DNA of 64,000 nucleotides from Wyeomyia smithii (Eukaryota > Arthropoda > Insecta > Diptera > Culicidae): assembly GCF_029784165.1 (NCBI RefSeq), contig NC_073696.1, forward strand, positions 115,312,991 to 115,376,990. The letters run 5' to 3'. Within the stretch, counting starts at the first letter, position 1, and every line of letters begins with the position of its first letter. Position numbers and translations under genes: made by a program. Positions 36,248 to 48,000 of this stretch are shown here, piece by piece. The notes beneath the pieces were generated by a model, which searched no databases, had not been told where the DNA came from, and saw only the letters and a program-made list of their open reading frames with translations.

Positions 36248-37102
36248 TGTAACCGGTGCGGTTGCAATTTCAGCATCGAGTGGAAATTTACCTAATTTTG
36301 GTACTACCGCGGGAGAGTGTATGAGTAGAAATTACCCTCATTTAGACACTCCCGCAAGAGCGTGTACCCAACATGACAACTGTCACCACTTGTGCTGAAT
36401 ATCGTTCACATAAGTTTGTTTATTTTCGTTTAAATTCGTTCATTTTTTCGTATGTGAACGATATTGTCGCGTTAGTTAGGTTCGATAATTTTTTTGTCAT
36501 GTTTGTGGAATAATTGTTAGGAATAGATAGGCCGGTGTTTTCCTCCAGCTGCGAAAAAGTGGTGCTGAATCCAGTCTCGGCGGGTATGTTGTGGTCGGCA
36601 GCCATCGCGGGATGATCAGTTTAGCCTCGATATCGGTACAGGACACACGTCGCGTTTTGTGTTTATTTTTGTGCGCGTTTTAACTGCTGTTTTTTTTTTG
36701 CAGTCTGTGTCCTGTGTGTCTCGCGAAGGTTGTTCCGCGGATACGTGTAAGACCAGCGAAGGTTGATACAGGTGTTCGCTCGCCGGATAGGGTAAGCTGC
36801 GCTATTGGCTACCCCCGGCTAAGTGCCAAGGAGCAGGAAAACACCGCCCCGCCGAGGACCATTGCAGCAGAAACGATTCGTGCTGCAGGAGCAGCAGAAA
36901 GCAGCCCCGGACGGCCACCATCGGCGACCCTCACCGCAACTGACAGCTAGAGGAACCAGAATAAACGGATGAGTTTTTGTTTATTTTGATTGTTTTTCTT
37001 TAGTGTTCTAGCAAAAGTCCGAAATCAGTTAGAGGTATCTGGCCGCCCTGTAAGGGTTTCGCCGGGCAAATTTTCGTGTGTACAGGGTGACCCCGTGTTA
37101 CA
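36248..37102 (+). repeat. 3' LTR (855 bp)
   Basis: Matches 562-1443 from TGTAACCGG to GTGTTACA, with a 28-base deletion and scattered substitutions relative to it. It is followed by CCTT, the same four bases that precede the 5' LTR. The divergence from the 5' LTR means that the element is not recent. Confidence 0.92.
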
Positions 37103-37435
37103 CCTTTTTCTCGGCTATATCGAGCCCTAAAGAAAATCCCATAAGGAACTGTCAAAAAGTTATTTACAAAATCAATGCAGCATTTTTCGAGTAGGAACGG
37201 GACAAATGCAGGGCTGCGAAGGTACACTGCCTCCAAGAACAACTCAAACAGTGATTTTATTCAGAGTGTGGTACCATTCAAGTAGTTCATTTTGTACGAG
37301 GGGCGAGACAGCTTTTATCTGAGTCACTCTTATGCTTGGGAGTAACTCTACTTCACTCAATATTACTCCGAAATTTCCAGATGATTCACATCTTCGATTA
37401 CCTTGAGAACAAGAAAAATATATGAGCGGTGAGAC

Positions 37436-39049
37436 CAGTGGCGTAGCTATGGTTTGGTAGGCCTGGTGCGGTTACAAAAATGTGGGCCCCTAATGAAAAT
37501 GACTGGGCAGTTTTTTCTTTCATGAAAGGAATTAAGAGAAACAAAAAACTTAGTTTTTTTTATTTATTTATTCCGTTTTCCGCAAAATCGAAAATAAGGT
37601 TAATTTAGATACTCACTGCCCGTGCTTTTTAACTGGCAAAATCAGAATTTATATAGCCACGCGCGAACGCGGATTATTTCCCTCGCTCTGTTTTATGTTA
37701 GCAACACAGATATGGGAACTGTTCCATTATTCATTTCAGCCCATAATTATAAAACGAAAACTCAATTGAAAACTAGGAAAAAAACGCATATTTTCTAACT
37801 AAACAAATCAACTAATCCATGGAATGGTTTGTCATTAGTTCACTTTAGATATCTCATGAAGTAGAATCCTCAAAAATTTACCTAAAATCTCTGAATTTGT
37901 TATTATAGTCGATCATCTAACCAAGAAAACGAAATCTACCCATTGCTCTACACGGTAAGAGTCGAAAACCCATTAATAAGTATTGTTGTACACATTTTTT
38001 TCTGGCATATGCGGCTGTCAAAAGAATGGGTTAATTTAAAAATGTGAAATGGGTAAAATTGTACGCATTATAAAGACATGTTCTTAGAAAAAAAATGGGT
38101 CATTTGTTTACCCATTAATGGGTGAAAAAATACTTCCAGCATCGTTTTAGTTTACTCTGTCGATTTGTTCGCACGCGTTACTTCTACGATCTGTTTTGTT
38201 TATTATTTGTCAACAATTGCCATGGAAGGACTTTAAAAGAGATTCGATACTGCGTCGTTTAAGAAGTTGCAAGGTAAACAGTATGTTATATCAAGTATTG
38301 AATTTTACAATGTGAAATTTTTTTTATATTAGGTCTAGAATGTTCACTATCCGTCTGGTATTGGCTTTGTTGCAGAGAATAGCGATTCTGACAATTGATG
38401 ATAGCAGATAAAATACTCCTGTTTTCGTAAATAAGATGCATTTTTGCAAATAATTAAAAATAATTGATTTCACTTTCGCTTCTTTTCATTTTTTTGAGTG
38501 ATAATCACAAAGTTTCCGTTTATTTAATAATGGGTAAAATTTCACCCATTTCCTTGAGAAAATTCATTTCTCAAAATGAGTGATTTTGTACCCAGTTTTT
38601 GACGTTTAATCGGTTTACCCGTTAATGGGTAAATCGAGTTTACCCACTAAATGGGTTGGCTCACTTTTTGGCGAAATGGTTGAAAAAGTACCCATTAATG
38701 GGTTTTCGACTCTTACCGTGTATACGGCTACAACGGGATTCATTCAGCAGCCAACCAAATTTTTTTTTCATCATTTGCGGACGACATTTTTATTAATCAC
38801 TAAACAAAATCAAACACTACACTAAGAATACTTTAATTTTCAAAATGTTCACCTTAAAATTTCCAAAAACAAGCTTTAACGTTTACTCTGTCCGTGTGGA
38901 TCACGAGGGCAGAGTGGCGAGCATTAATACATGAGGTTGAGTTCAGATGGGCATGTTGACCGGTTCAGTGTTCGCAAGATTTTGGGGCCCCTTTGAGTGG
39001 TGGGCCTGGTGCGGACCGCACCAACCGCACCCCCCTAGCTACGCTACTG
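37436..39049. mobile_element. Non-autonomous hAT element with a MITE inside
   Basis: Ends CAGTGGCGTAGCTATG and ...CTAGCTACGCTACTG are inverted repeats, flanked by the exact 8-bp duplication GGTGAGAC (37428-37435, 39050-39057). The GGCCTGGTGCGG motif near both ends extends the inverted repeat. No transposase is seen; the interior is interrupted at 37951-38720. Confidence 0.9.
37951..38720. mobile_element. TA-target MITE with CACGGTAAGAGTCG ends
   Basis: Perfect inverted ends CACGGTAAGAGTCGAAAACC (26+ bp), TA on each side (37949-37950, 38721-38722). Several internal copies of CCCATTAATGGGT lie near the right end. It is nested in the hAT at 37436-39049, hence younger. Noncoding. Confidence 0.85.
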
Positions 39050-39400
39050 GGTGAGACCGAGTAACATTCATATTTATATTCGCAGTGAGGAAAAGGTTTA
39101 AGGATGGATTTTCAGAGACACGAGAGTTACTCAGATTTGCTCTTTATTTTTCACGTTTTTTTAGAAAAACTCAAATTTTCTCACTTTTATCTGAGTTGCT
39201 CTTTTACTTGGGAGTTACTCTAATTTACTCAATGTTACTCCGAAATTCTCAGATGATTCACACCTTTGATTACCTTGAACACAAGAAATATATATGAACG
39301 GTGGGACCGAGCAACATTCATGTGTATATTTGCGCTGGGAAAAAAGTTTAAGGATAAAAATTCAGTTTCCTCAGAAAAACTCGGCAAACCTCAAATTTAC

Positions 39401-39607
39401 TCAATGTCTTATCCCTCGATTTTGTACCAACTTCTTTTAGAAGATTTCTTCCTGAGTGTTACGTATGTCTTAGGCAACATCCATAAATTACGTAACGCAA
39501 AAAACCCAATTTTTGGATCCCCACCCCCCATATGTAACGAAACGTAACGCCACCACTAACCTCCCCATAAAATTTGAGTAACGCTGTAGAAGAATTTGCT
39601 TAATATA
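39401..39607. repeat. Short interspersed repeat with CATAAATTACGTAACGC
   Basis: Contains ATCCATAAATTACGTAACGC and GTAACGAAACGTAACGCCAC around 39479-39552, a pattern I associate with a common mosquito repeat. Borders are unclear. Confidence 0.4.
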
Positions 39608-39892
39608 ACCACAGACAAACAGACGTACCACTGCATACAAAGTTCTAAGAAAATTGTGGTTCCGACTAACTTGTGCGACACCTACTGGACATATTCCGCA
39701 AAAGATAAACTTTTAGCTTTTCTGCTGATTTTGGCAGCACGGTGCTCGAATACTGTCAACTGAGTTCAAAGAAAAGGCACATCAGCGCCACCACCGCTAC
39801 GGCGGGAATATTCCGCATAACTGAAACTTTTGAAATGACCGTTATTTTGATCCACGGAAATAAATCTCGTGGTACGACTGTTTGTCTGTGGT
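39608..39892. mobile_element. 285-bp fold-back element
   Basis: ACCACAGACAAACAGACGTA at the left and its near-exact inverse TACGACTGTTTGTCTGTGGT at the right (one mismatch in 24). The target duplication is not clear. Noncoding. Confidence 0.7.
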
Positions 39893-39907
39893 ATCTATAC
39901 ACCATGG

Positions 39908-40912
39908 TAGGGATGGGCGATACTGACGAAAGTACCGATACTTTGGTATCGCGATACTTCAATGAACTTCGATGCCAGGTATTGAAATATCGGCTGAAGG
40001 AGTATCGATTATCGATGTTTCGATAGTATCGGTATCGGACCTGCAATTTTTTTCAGAAATCATCATTTAGAAAGTATCGATACCGGTACTCATCTCTCAC
40101 GGCGAGTATCGATGCCAAAATACTACACGGAAAACAAAATCTACCCAACCGGAGGGTACAAACTACCTGAAATGATGTAAACCTTATACAACTTACGTGT
40201 TGGGTAGTTTTGCAATGCTATCGCTGAGTCATTTCAACTTAATTTATTTTAAACATGCTTTTACTTAATGATGGTGTTTTGACAAAAAGTCAACATTGAG
40301 TAGTTTGAACCCAATATTGGATGAAAAATCAAACTGGTTGAAAATTCATAACCCGCGTGATGCAATTGATTTCGCGAAAGTGGCAGAGTTTTCTTTGATA
40401 TTGGTAGTTTTGGTATTAAATTGGTGATGTTAAGTGAAGAACGTGATTTTGTGCTTCTGTTTTTAAAAAATAGCTGCCAATTAAGAAGAAGATTAAAATT
40501 GCATTGTGAGAATGGAGCTAGGAACAGAGGCACTTAAAGGGGAAATTAATGAAGCCAGTTACACCAAATTAGAAGGTACATGAGTAGGTTTTGAAATAAA
40601 TTTTATAGATTTTTTTCAATGATCCGCTTTTTTCAACTAATATCAATTCAATCGAATGAAATTAGCTGAACTCTACCCAAGGCATAGTTTTAAAGATTGA
40701 ACTAAACGTTGGGTATTTGTGACGTATTATTACTCTTAGTACTATATACCTTCTATTGAATTAATCTATAACTACTCAAAATTGGCTTCCTGCACGGAAC
40801 GACGCCGTTGGGTGAAATCGATATGAAAATGGGTACTTTTCGTTTTCCGTGTAGATACCGCGACCCCTTGTATCGATACCGTTGGTATCGATGCTGACAT
40901 CGCCCATCCCTA
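39908..40912. mobile_element. Non-autonomous hAT element (TAGGGATGGGCGAT ends)
   Basis: TAGGGATGGGCGAT and ...CATCGCCCATCCCTA are inverted ends. Flanks CACCATGG (39900-39907) and CATCATGG (40913-40920) are an 8-bp duplication with one change. Rich in GTATCGATA-like motifs. Contains the MITE at 40126-40851. Confidence 0.85.
40126..40851. mobile_element. TA-target MITE with CACGGAAAAC ends
   Basis: CACGGAAAACAAAATCTACCC at the left, complement of the right end CACGGAAAACGAAAAGTACC; TA on each side (40124-40125, 40852-40853). Internal GGGTAG/CTACCC motifs recur. Noncoding; nested in the hAT at 39908-40912. Confidence 0.8.
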
Positions 40913-40924
40913 CATCATGGTACC

Positions 40925-41715
40925 CAGAGATGCCAGATATACAGACAAATCTGTATTATACAGACTATTTGTGTTGCGATACAGACACGCATAAGCCTAC
41001 AGATTTTATACAGACATTTAGTATAATACAGATATTACACAGATATCTGATATTCTACATAATGGTTTTACCAGTATACACAAAAAAACGAACACAAAAA
41101 CCAAAAGTCACTGTAGCCGTTGCTGGAAAAAGTGAACTAGGAACTGAACACTTTGCTGAACATATTAATCTTGCGTTTTTGAGAGTGAAATCATGACAAC
41201 GGGAATCGAGTCAGGCTATCGGGGTTTTTATCGGCCCCGTGGGCACTAATCTGCCTGTTTCGCTCCCAGTAACAAACAGCTGATTGTCTCGATCGATTGC
41301 CATGCAGGTTATATTGGTGAAAAGACCGTTTGTTCTATTCGGAGCAATATCCAACGTTGAAGAATTGCTTAAAATGTCCCAAACCTTGAAGGTACTATTT
41401 TTATAACCGCGAGACTTCTGCCATCATGTATCAGTTTAGCTACATTACGACGAACGAAGATTTTTATCACGGGAAAGACTCTTACTTCTATGTGTTACTT
41501 AGATTTAAAAGATAAATTAGTTATCGATTAATCGACCAACTATGATAGACTCGAAAAAGAACAATCAAAACAAGCAATAAAACAAAACAATCTGACAGGT
41601 CGACAAATAATTAGGTATCAATGTATCGGTAACTTTTTTTCGCAGCGGTATACAGACTTATACAGACATTGTTATGGATTATACAGACTTGCCAAAAAAA
41701 AGTCTGGCATCTCTG
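40925..41715. mobile_element. Non-autonomous hAT element (CAGAGATGCCAGA ends)
   Basis: CAGAGATGCCAGA and ...TCTGGCATCTCTG are 13-bp perfect inverted ends, flanked by ATGGTACC on both sides (40917-40924, 41716-41723). Many ACAGAC/TACAGA motifs near both ends. No transposase. Its left flank overlaps the right duplication of the preceding hAT, so two hATs landed within a few bases of one site. Confidence 0.9.
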
Positions 41716-41750
41716 ATGGTACCGATCATGATGTATTCGCGTTGACGGTG

Positions 41751-42372
41751 CCAAGTATGATGACAGTTCTACAAGGTATGCTACATTTTTGTCTATCCAC
41801 GCACACAAACAAATCTCGTTATGAAAAATTTCGCGTTTTGTATGGAATTCAGAACATTTTTGGAAATTTCTCGTTTCATGTTGTTTTATATCTGATTTTT
41901 TGGTCGGAGAGTGAATCTCCAGTTGAAACACACTAGAAATTGATATTAATTTAGATTTAGTGTGAAAAATTGTGACAATATGTCGAAATAAAATATATAA
42001 AAATGCTATATTTCTAATAGTTGGAGCATAATCTTAGTCATTGTCATAGCTCATGACTTTTGTTACTGTATGAAACATAAGCGACTCTATTTAGAAGCGC
42101 TATTAGAGTACAAGAAAAAAACGAAAAGTGCAAAAAGGTTGATGAAAAACAGCATATTTTACCTAACCCGCAGCATGTTTATGTATTCCCCACAAATAAA
42201 ATATGTTTCAACATCATTTCTATAACTTTCCAGGAAAGTATGTTTTATAAGTTTAGTTTAAAATGCAAAATCATTTCAAATTTCATACAAAATTGGAAAA
42301 AGTTCATAACGATCACTAATACTAATGCATCGACGTGAATAGCATACCTTGTAGAACTGTCATCATACTTGG
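41751..42372. mobile_element. Palindromic MULE-like MITE with 9-bp target duplication
   Basis: CCAAGTATGATGACAGTTCT... at the left is mirrored exactly for 33 bases at the right end, and the arms continue imperfectly for over 100 bp. TTGACGGTG flanks both sides (41742-41750, 42373-42381). A 9-bp duplication with long inverted repeats fits Mutator-like elements. Noncoding. Confidence 0.8.
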
Positions 42373-42381
42373 TTGACGGTG

Positions 42382-42989
42382 TTGCTGATATTTGTTTGGT
42401 TTTTGCATGCGAAAAAGAAGGAAGAAAAAATTTTTGCTTTTGTCATCACACGCACATTTTGACAATTACATATGGGTGTTCACATAAGTGCGAACAGCCT
42501 TCAAAATCTCTTTCAACGCGAATAACCCAGCTAGCCGGCATACCGCCATGTTTCGAGGACTAACATCTCAGCTTGTGTGTGAACGAGATAGCATATCACC
42601 GCCACTTTTCATACGCATAACATAGCATCTGTCAATGAGGCCCGCAAATCGCGGATCCACTGCGATGTTAGCTGGAATAACCCGAATAGATTTTGCTGTG
42701 ACGCAAACATCAACTGGGTCGTTCCAGAAAATGCTTTCTTTCAATAAATAAGTATGGATAAACCCGTGGTATTTATTATAGCATTCAATACGAGCCACAC
42801 CCAATATTTCCTTCTTTTTTTAACTACCATGTAACTTGATAACGGTTAGTTTGAAGAATTACTCAACACAATAACACCAGAATATAACCGCAACAGCTTA
42901 GCTTACTTCTGTGTCTTTTTTGGTAAACTGCTTCTGGACCGTGTGCTCCAGAATCTGAATCTAACGTCAACATTCTCGGTTATCTTTTT
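42382..42989. other. Interval with nothing recognised
   Basis: No convincing coding sequence, RNA gene or repeat border. Contains short open frames on both strands without known motifs. Confidence 0.4.
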
Positions 42990-43065
42990 TCGGGAATCGA
43001 ACCCGATATCACAACCGTGTGGGAGAGCTAGCCGACCGACATCGCTAACCACAGAGCCACGGGGA
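42990..43065 (-). repeat. tRNA-like sequence, probable SINE head or tRNA pseudogene
   Basis: On the minus strand: TCCCCGTGGCTCTGTGGTTAG (A-box-like TGGCTCTGTGG) and, ~45 bases on, a B box GGGTTCGATTCCCG. The spacing is longer than in a standard tRNA and no clean cloverleaf could be drawn by eye, so a functional tRNA is unlikely. Confidence 0.65.
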
Positions 43066-43259
43066 TCACTCTCACCGCGCGCCTGCTGTTTGCTTAAACC
43101 GTTACACCATGTATCTATACATCAGGGTACCGATAAGGGGTTGAAATATCTTTTATCTTCATAGTCGCGATTCGATGCCTTATAAAAGGGTAATGGTCAA
43201 TCGATTTAGAGTTGTGTTGATGTTAAATCGAATCGACTTCGCAGTCAACTGTTAAGTGT

Positions 43260-45030
43260 ACAGGACTTCAATCCAAAGAATAATGCGAATCGACCTAGGC
43301 AAGTGAAAAAGGACAATGACTGGAAACTTGCACTTGGAATATTAGGACCATACTGGAACCGATACGCACGAATAGTAGGACACAAGATGGCCAAAAACGG
43401 GACCACGAATTTCGGGCGGTAGACTCGACCACAGGCATTTCTTTCAGGTATTATATCTACTACAGTAGCGATGACAGAGCGGCTACTATGAAGCCGATGT
43501 GGAGACCCATTACTGACCGTTTATGCGTATTGACGATCAAGGACAGCTTATTCAAATACAACCTTATGAACGTGTACGAGACGACAAGCGATAAAACTGG
43601 GGTCAGGGGAATGTCGAACAATAGTAGGTACCTATTTTTCACGTCGAGACATTTGGACGCACGTCTGGAGACACCCCAATGGAAAGGCCGGATTTCAGAT
43701 CGACTACACGCTTATGTACGGCCGGCACTTTCCAGACGTTATTGATGTGCAATCTTTTCCGAGGCCAGGTTCAGATCATTATCCCGTGGTAGGTATGAAT
43801 CAGTCAAGCACCAACGTATTCAAATCAGGGTCACAGAAGAGAATCCGTTTTAACATCCAGCAGCAATTAACGGAAGGAATTGCACGCGGAAAGTGGATGG
43901 ACGGATTGATGAACCACTGGAAGAAGACCTGAACGAGCAGTATAAGCACTTCCACGTAGCTGTCAGTGAAACAGCGCGAGGAGTGATAGGCTTGGCAGCG
44001 AAACAGGGAACCACGCGTAGTGAGTGGTTTGATGCTGAATGTCTAGGAGTAGACAGAAGACAAGAACCGGGCCTTCGCTACCACGTTAGGAGCAACAAAC
44101 CATGCGACGCATTATACGCGGAGACATACCAGAAAGTTAGAGCTGCTGAAAAAAGGCTTTGCCAGCGCATGACAAGAGGAGCTTTCATTAACGAGCCGTT
44201 TCAGGCTCTGGCATGTAATGACGAGGAGCCTGATTAACGATAAGTCGTAGGTGGCCAAACGTTGGAAACAACGCTTCGAAGAGATGCTGAACAGTGAGGA
44301 AGATAGGAAAGTCGTCGACGGAAACAGGAGGTAAATTGGAGAGCATGGAAAAGTTGTAAATCCGCCAACATTAGACAAGATAAAAAAGCTTGCGGAGAGC
44401 TGAAAACCTCAAAATCGCTTGGAAGGACGGCTTACCGGCCGAACTTTTCAAAGTCGGGAGGGAGCCACTATATAGTGCAATTCACCAGATTATCTTGAGG
44501 TAAGTACCTACGAACTGGATGAAGGTTTCATATGCTTTATATAAGAAGGGATACAGACTTGACTGTAGTAACTCTCGAAGCATATAATATTTTCTCCCGC
44601 ATTCTATTCCATAGATTAAGGCCGTTGCAAGAAGCCTCCGTTTGTGAATACCAATGCGGGACGATCTACAACGGACACGGCTGACAGAAGAAGAAGCTGC
44701 GAGAATTAGACTTACCGTAGACACTGCCTTTGTTTTAGTGCATGATAGCTGGCAGAGAGTGTGGTAGTCCTACGGGCGTTGGCGCTGCGGTGGTGATGAA
44801 TTGGGATAATTTCGAAGTGGTCAGTGGGTTTGTCTATCTTGCGACACTTGTAAAGTATGATAAAGAAATGCGCCGCGAGGAGAAGAGGTGGATTGTGGCA
44901 GCGAACAGGGCTTATTAAGGATTGTATAGTCAGCTAAGGTCCGCACGGAATTTGCACTCTACAGGACGCTGATCCTTCCGCTGGAATTCTACGGGCAAGA
45001 AACGTGGCCTCGGGAAGAGCATAGTACCTG
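43260..45030 (+). pseudogene. RTE-clade LINE remains, heavily decayed
   Basis: Fragments of one ORF appear in order across frames: endonuclease (ITDRLCVLTIKDSLFKYNLM ~43509-43570; SDHYPVV ~43770), linker (AKRWKQRFEEMLNSEEDR ~44253-44310), RT start (KSLGKDGLPAELFKVG ~44410-44460), and the C-terminal part (YMVAGRECGSPTGVGA ~44740-44790, VYLATLVKYDKEM). Frameshifts and internal deletions are many; the catalytic RT box is missing. The 5' end and target duplication were not found. Confidence 0.75.
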
Positions 45031-48000
45031 GTTATGATACATAAATGATAAACTTCTATAGTGGTAATTCAAGTTGCTACGTAGAAGACGGTAAATTTCG
45101 GCAATAGAAAAACACATGTTTATGGTTTTCTTCTTTAGAATCAGTTTATTCATATTCTATATATGCTTTGTAATGAGAATGATATATAGGTATATATATA
45201 AAATCAAATCTATATATGTATAATAGTTAACAAAAAAGTTCTTCCTTATGTTTTAATTATTTTTATTTTTTTATTTCCATTTTACTTTTTTATTAAAAAT
45301 GAGACAGCAAACGCAACATACTACGCGAGACAATCTCATTTGTCAACAATCAATATCTTTCAGTATATAACTCTGTATTTTAATTTTTCTTGTCTTTTGT
45401 GTGTTTTTCTGTAATGCCTACATCATTAAAAATTTATACATACATACGAATTTATGCTAATAGTTAATTTTTGTTCTGTTTTGCATGTTTCATTTGCTTA
45501 TCCGCAGATTCAACTCATACTTACAAACGCTGACGAAATGCTGCTACTCTACCGCAAACAAAAACAACATGTCACGATAAAACAGAAAAGTTTGCGATAT
45601 TTTTTTTATATTCGTTGGCTTGGTTAGCCGAACGTCGTTTTCGTATGCTATATTTTTTTTACATAAGAACGAACTGATGCCACTAGTTTTTTGTTCTGTG
45701 TATGTGATGCTTAGATGTTCAATGCTGGTTAAACTGCTATCGTTTATGTTTTAAGTTCTACGCTTTATGTAAAGTTGGTTTAATAACTATAGTTTGTTAT
45801 TAATTATATTACTTATTGCTTTGTCGTTTAAAATTGTAAGTGAGCGTTTGCAGCTAGATTTCCAAAAACTTTTCGCCAATAGTTTTTTTTCTCCTTAAAT
45901 TGTTTTTTAAAATTCCAAAGAAAGAGAAGCAAATGAAGCGGATTTGCTTACTGTGTCGGTGTTTCACGAAGTGCTTCGTTCTGTCTTTGTACTCGAATAA
46001 ATGACTTGCACGCGGACAGTGTTTAACTAAATTAGCCCAATCAATCGCTCACTTGACGATTTTTTTTTCATTTTAAGCTTGTTCGGTAGTTTCTTGCGTA
46101 CAAGGGATTTCCAAAAGAACCTCCCTGCATTTTCGATCTCAAGTTTGCTGTATGTTCTTTTTCGGGTTTATTAATTATGTGGGTTTGTTAGACATTTTAG
46201 CATTGCGTTCAATCTTAGTTGTGGTGTAATAATAATTACCAGATTTATTTTCGCTCGTTTATGTTTTCTTTAACTGGGAAATGCTCTGTTTCAAACTCGA
46301 TTATATATCCTCAAGTACGTGTGTTGTTGATTTAACTTTCATACATGTTTTTCGGCCATGTTGTTAAGTATATGCATTTCTTATAAATTTACCACTACTG
46401 TTCATTTTACTCTTTCATTGAATTTTGTTGGATTACTTTGAAACTTTATATGCGTGTATGTGATTTGTGTTTTGGTTTGCCAACGCTTTTTGCTCAGCAG
46501 GTATGTTCAGCAATCTCCTTCAATTTTATTTTTTTGGTAAATTTATAAACAAATTAATACCTTTTTATCTACAAGGTTTTCTTCGTGAATAGTTCATTTG
46601 TATTGATCTTTCTCAATCCATTTGGGAATGAATACTTTATACTGTTTTGTCTATTTGTTTACTTGAATTATTCGTCATAAACTGGAAGTCTAAAAGCGTT
46701 TGTTTTTTTCTGATTCAGTTGTTAAATTTGATCTTTTATCCACTATAAATAACAATATACTTAGTTTTGCTTATGTTCTTCCCATAAAAATTATTTCCCA
46801 ATTTATATAATTCTTGCTCCAACATATCTCTTTTCAGCTTGAGTATTCATTTTTATTTATATGTATAAATAAAAAACGTGTATAACAATCAACGGTCAAT
46901 ACATGCCTTTAAGGGTTAAAATTGTGATTTTGTTTCCGTCGTCTAAACAAAAACCGTGTTTTATTACCAAGCAATGCCTTAAATATACCAGCCAAACAAT
47001 TGATGCGAAAATCTGTGCTTGTGCTTACATCATCTTGTTTCCTTATAGGTAATATTTTTATGCATTTGACAACGACAAAAACTATATGACCTCGAAATAC
47101 GATTGAATATATGAAATTGTACGACCCATTCGTGGATGTCGATTACTGTGAGTAAACGGCGATTCTAAGCAAGTGATGATATTTTTTTTGTTTGCTCCAG
47201 CGTTTCGAGGGTTCCTCTAGTGGGTTCAACATGACCCTTTCGCTAAAGTTTTTCCTCGAGCAATATCCGGTGACTGATGTCTGACAGTCAAATTAGCAAA
47301 AACTAACCCCTGGTTTTTTGGTGTTTATCAAATGCACCCTGCCAATATCGCGTGCAAATAAAGGATAATAATCATCACTTTATAGTGCACTGAATTTGGA
47401 AGAATTTCATAAGACAGAAGTGTGATAAGAAGCTAGCGATGGTTTAGAAACCCTTGGAATTTGCCAGCGATTCCCGTTCCTGTCGAGAGTTGCGATGTAT
47501 TGTTGCCTCATGAGATACATTGAAAGAAAAATTAAAGCTTGTTTTGCGTACGTAGATTATACGAGAATACTTCTGCTTGAAAAAACCAGCAGTTAGAAGA
47601 TTTGAATTTATGATGAACAGATTGCAGATTGGAAAAATAAAAGATCAGCATATTTTCTCCAACTGTGATTCTAATTCCGCAGACCTTAACTTTATAACAT
47701 AGTCACAAACAATATGTGATCTATAATTTACTAACGTACATCATTGATAGTAAAGGGGCAGCAACTGGTGGGTTGCAAAATGTTTGAGCCATTCTGATGA
47801 TTTCCTTATAAATCTGTTGGCATTACCCTTCGTATGTTGGAGGAACTATTTTATGTGGCATTTCCGAAATTTCTAATGTAGGCCATATTACGAAAGGTTG
47901 ATGCCTGCGCACAGCAGAGATTATACGGTAGAATGGCTATCATTTATATTACTGCTTGTTGATAGTTGATTGCTGATCTCTTGAAAGTTCTTCCCTCGAG

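Larger units (their letters stand above)
37312..39400. repeat. Degenerate tandem repeat (two ~220-bp units), first unit split by a hAT
   Basis: Unit 1 is 37312-37435 plus 39058-39110; unit 2 is about 39180-39400. Both share TTATCTGAGT, GGGAGT, TACTCCGAAAT, AGATGATTCACA, GATTACCTTGA, ATATATGA and GTTTAAGGAT. Unit 2 preserves the uninterrupted counterpart of the hAT site (GAACGGTGGGACCGAGCAAC at 39295-39314). Positions 37107-37311 hold nothing I recognise. Confidence 0.75.

Noticed and set aside
36248..37102. Solo LTR
   Set aside because: Its own flanks do not form a target duplication (AGAT before, CCTT after), whereas CCTT matches the flank of the LTR at 562.
42990..43065. Functional tRNA gene on the minus strand
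   Set aside because: A and B boxes are present but too far apart for a normal tRNA and no cloverleaf could be drawn by eye.
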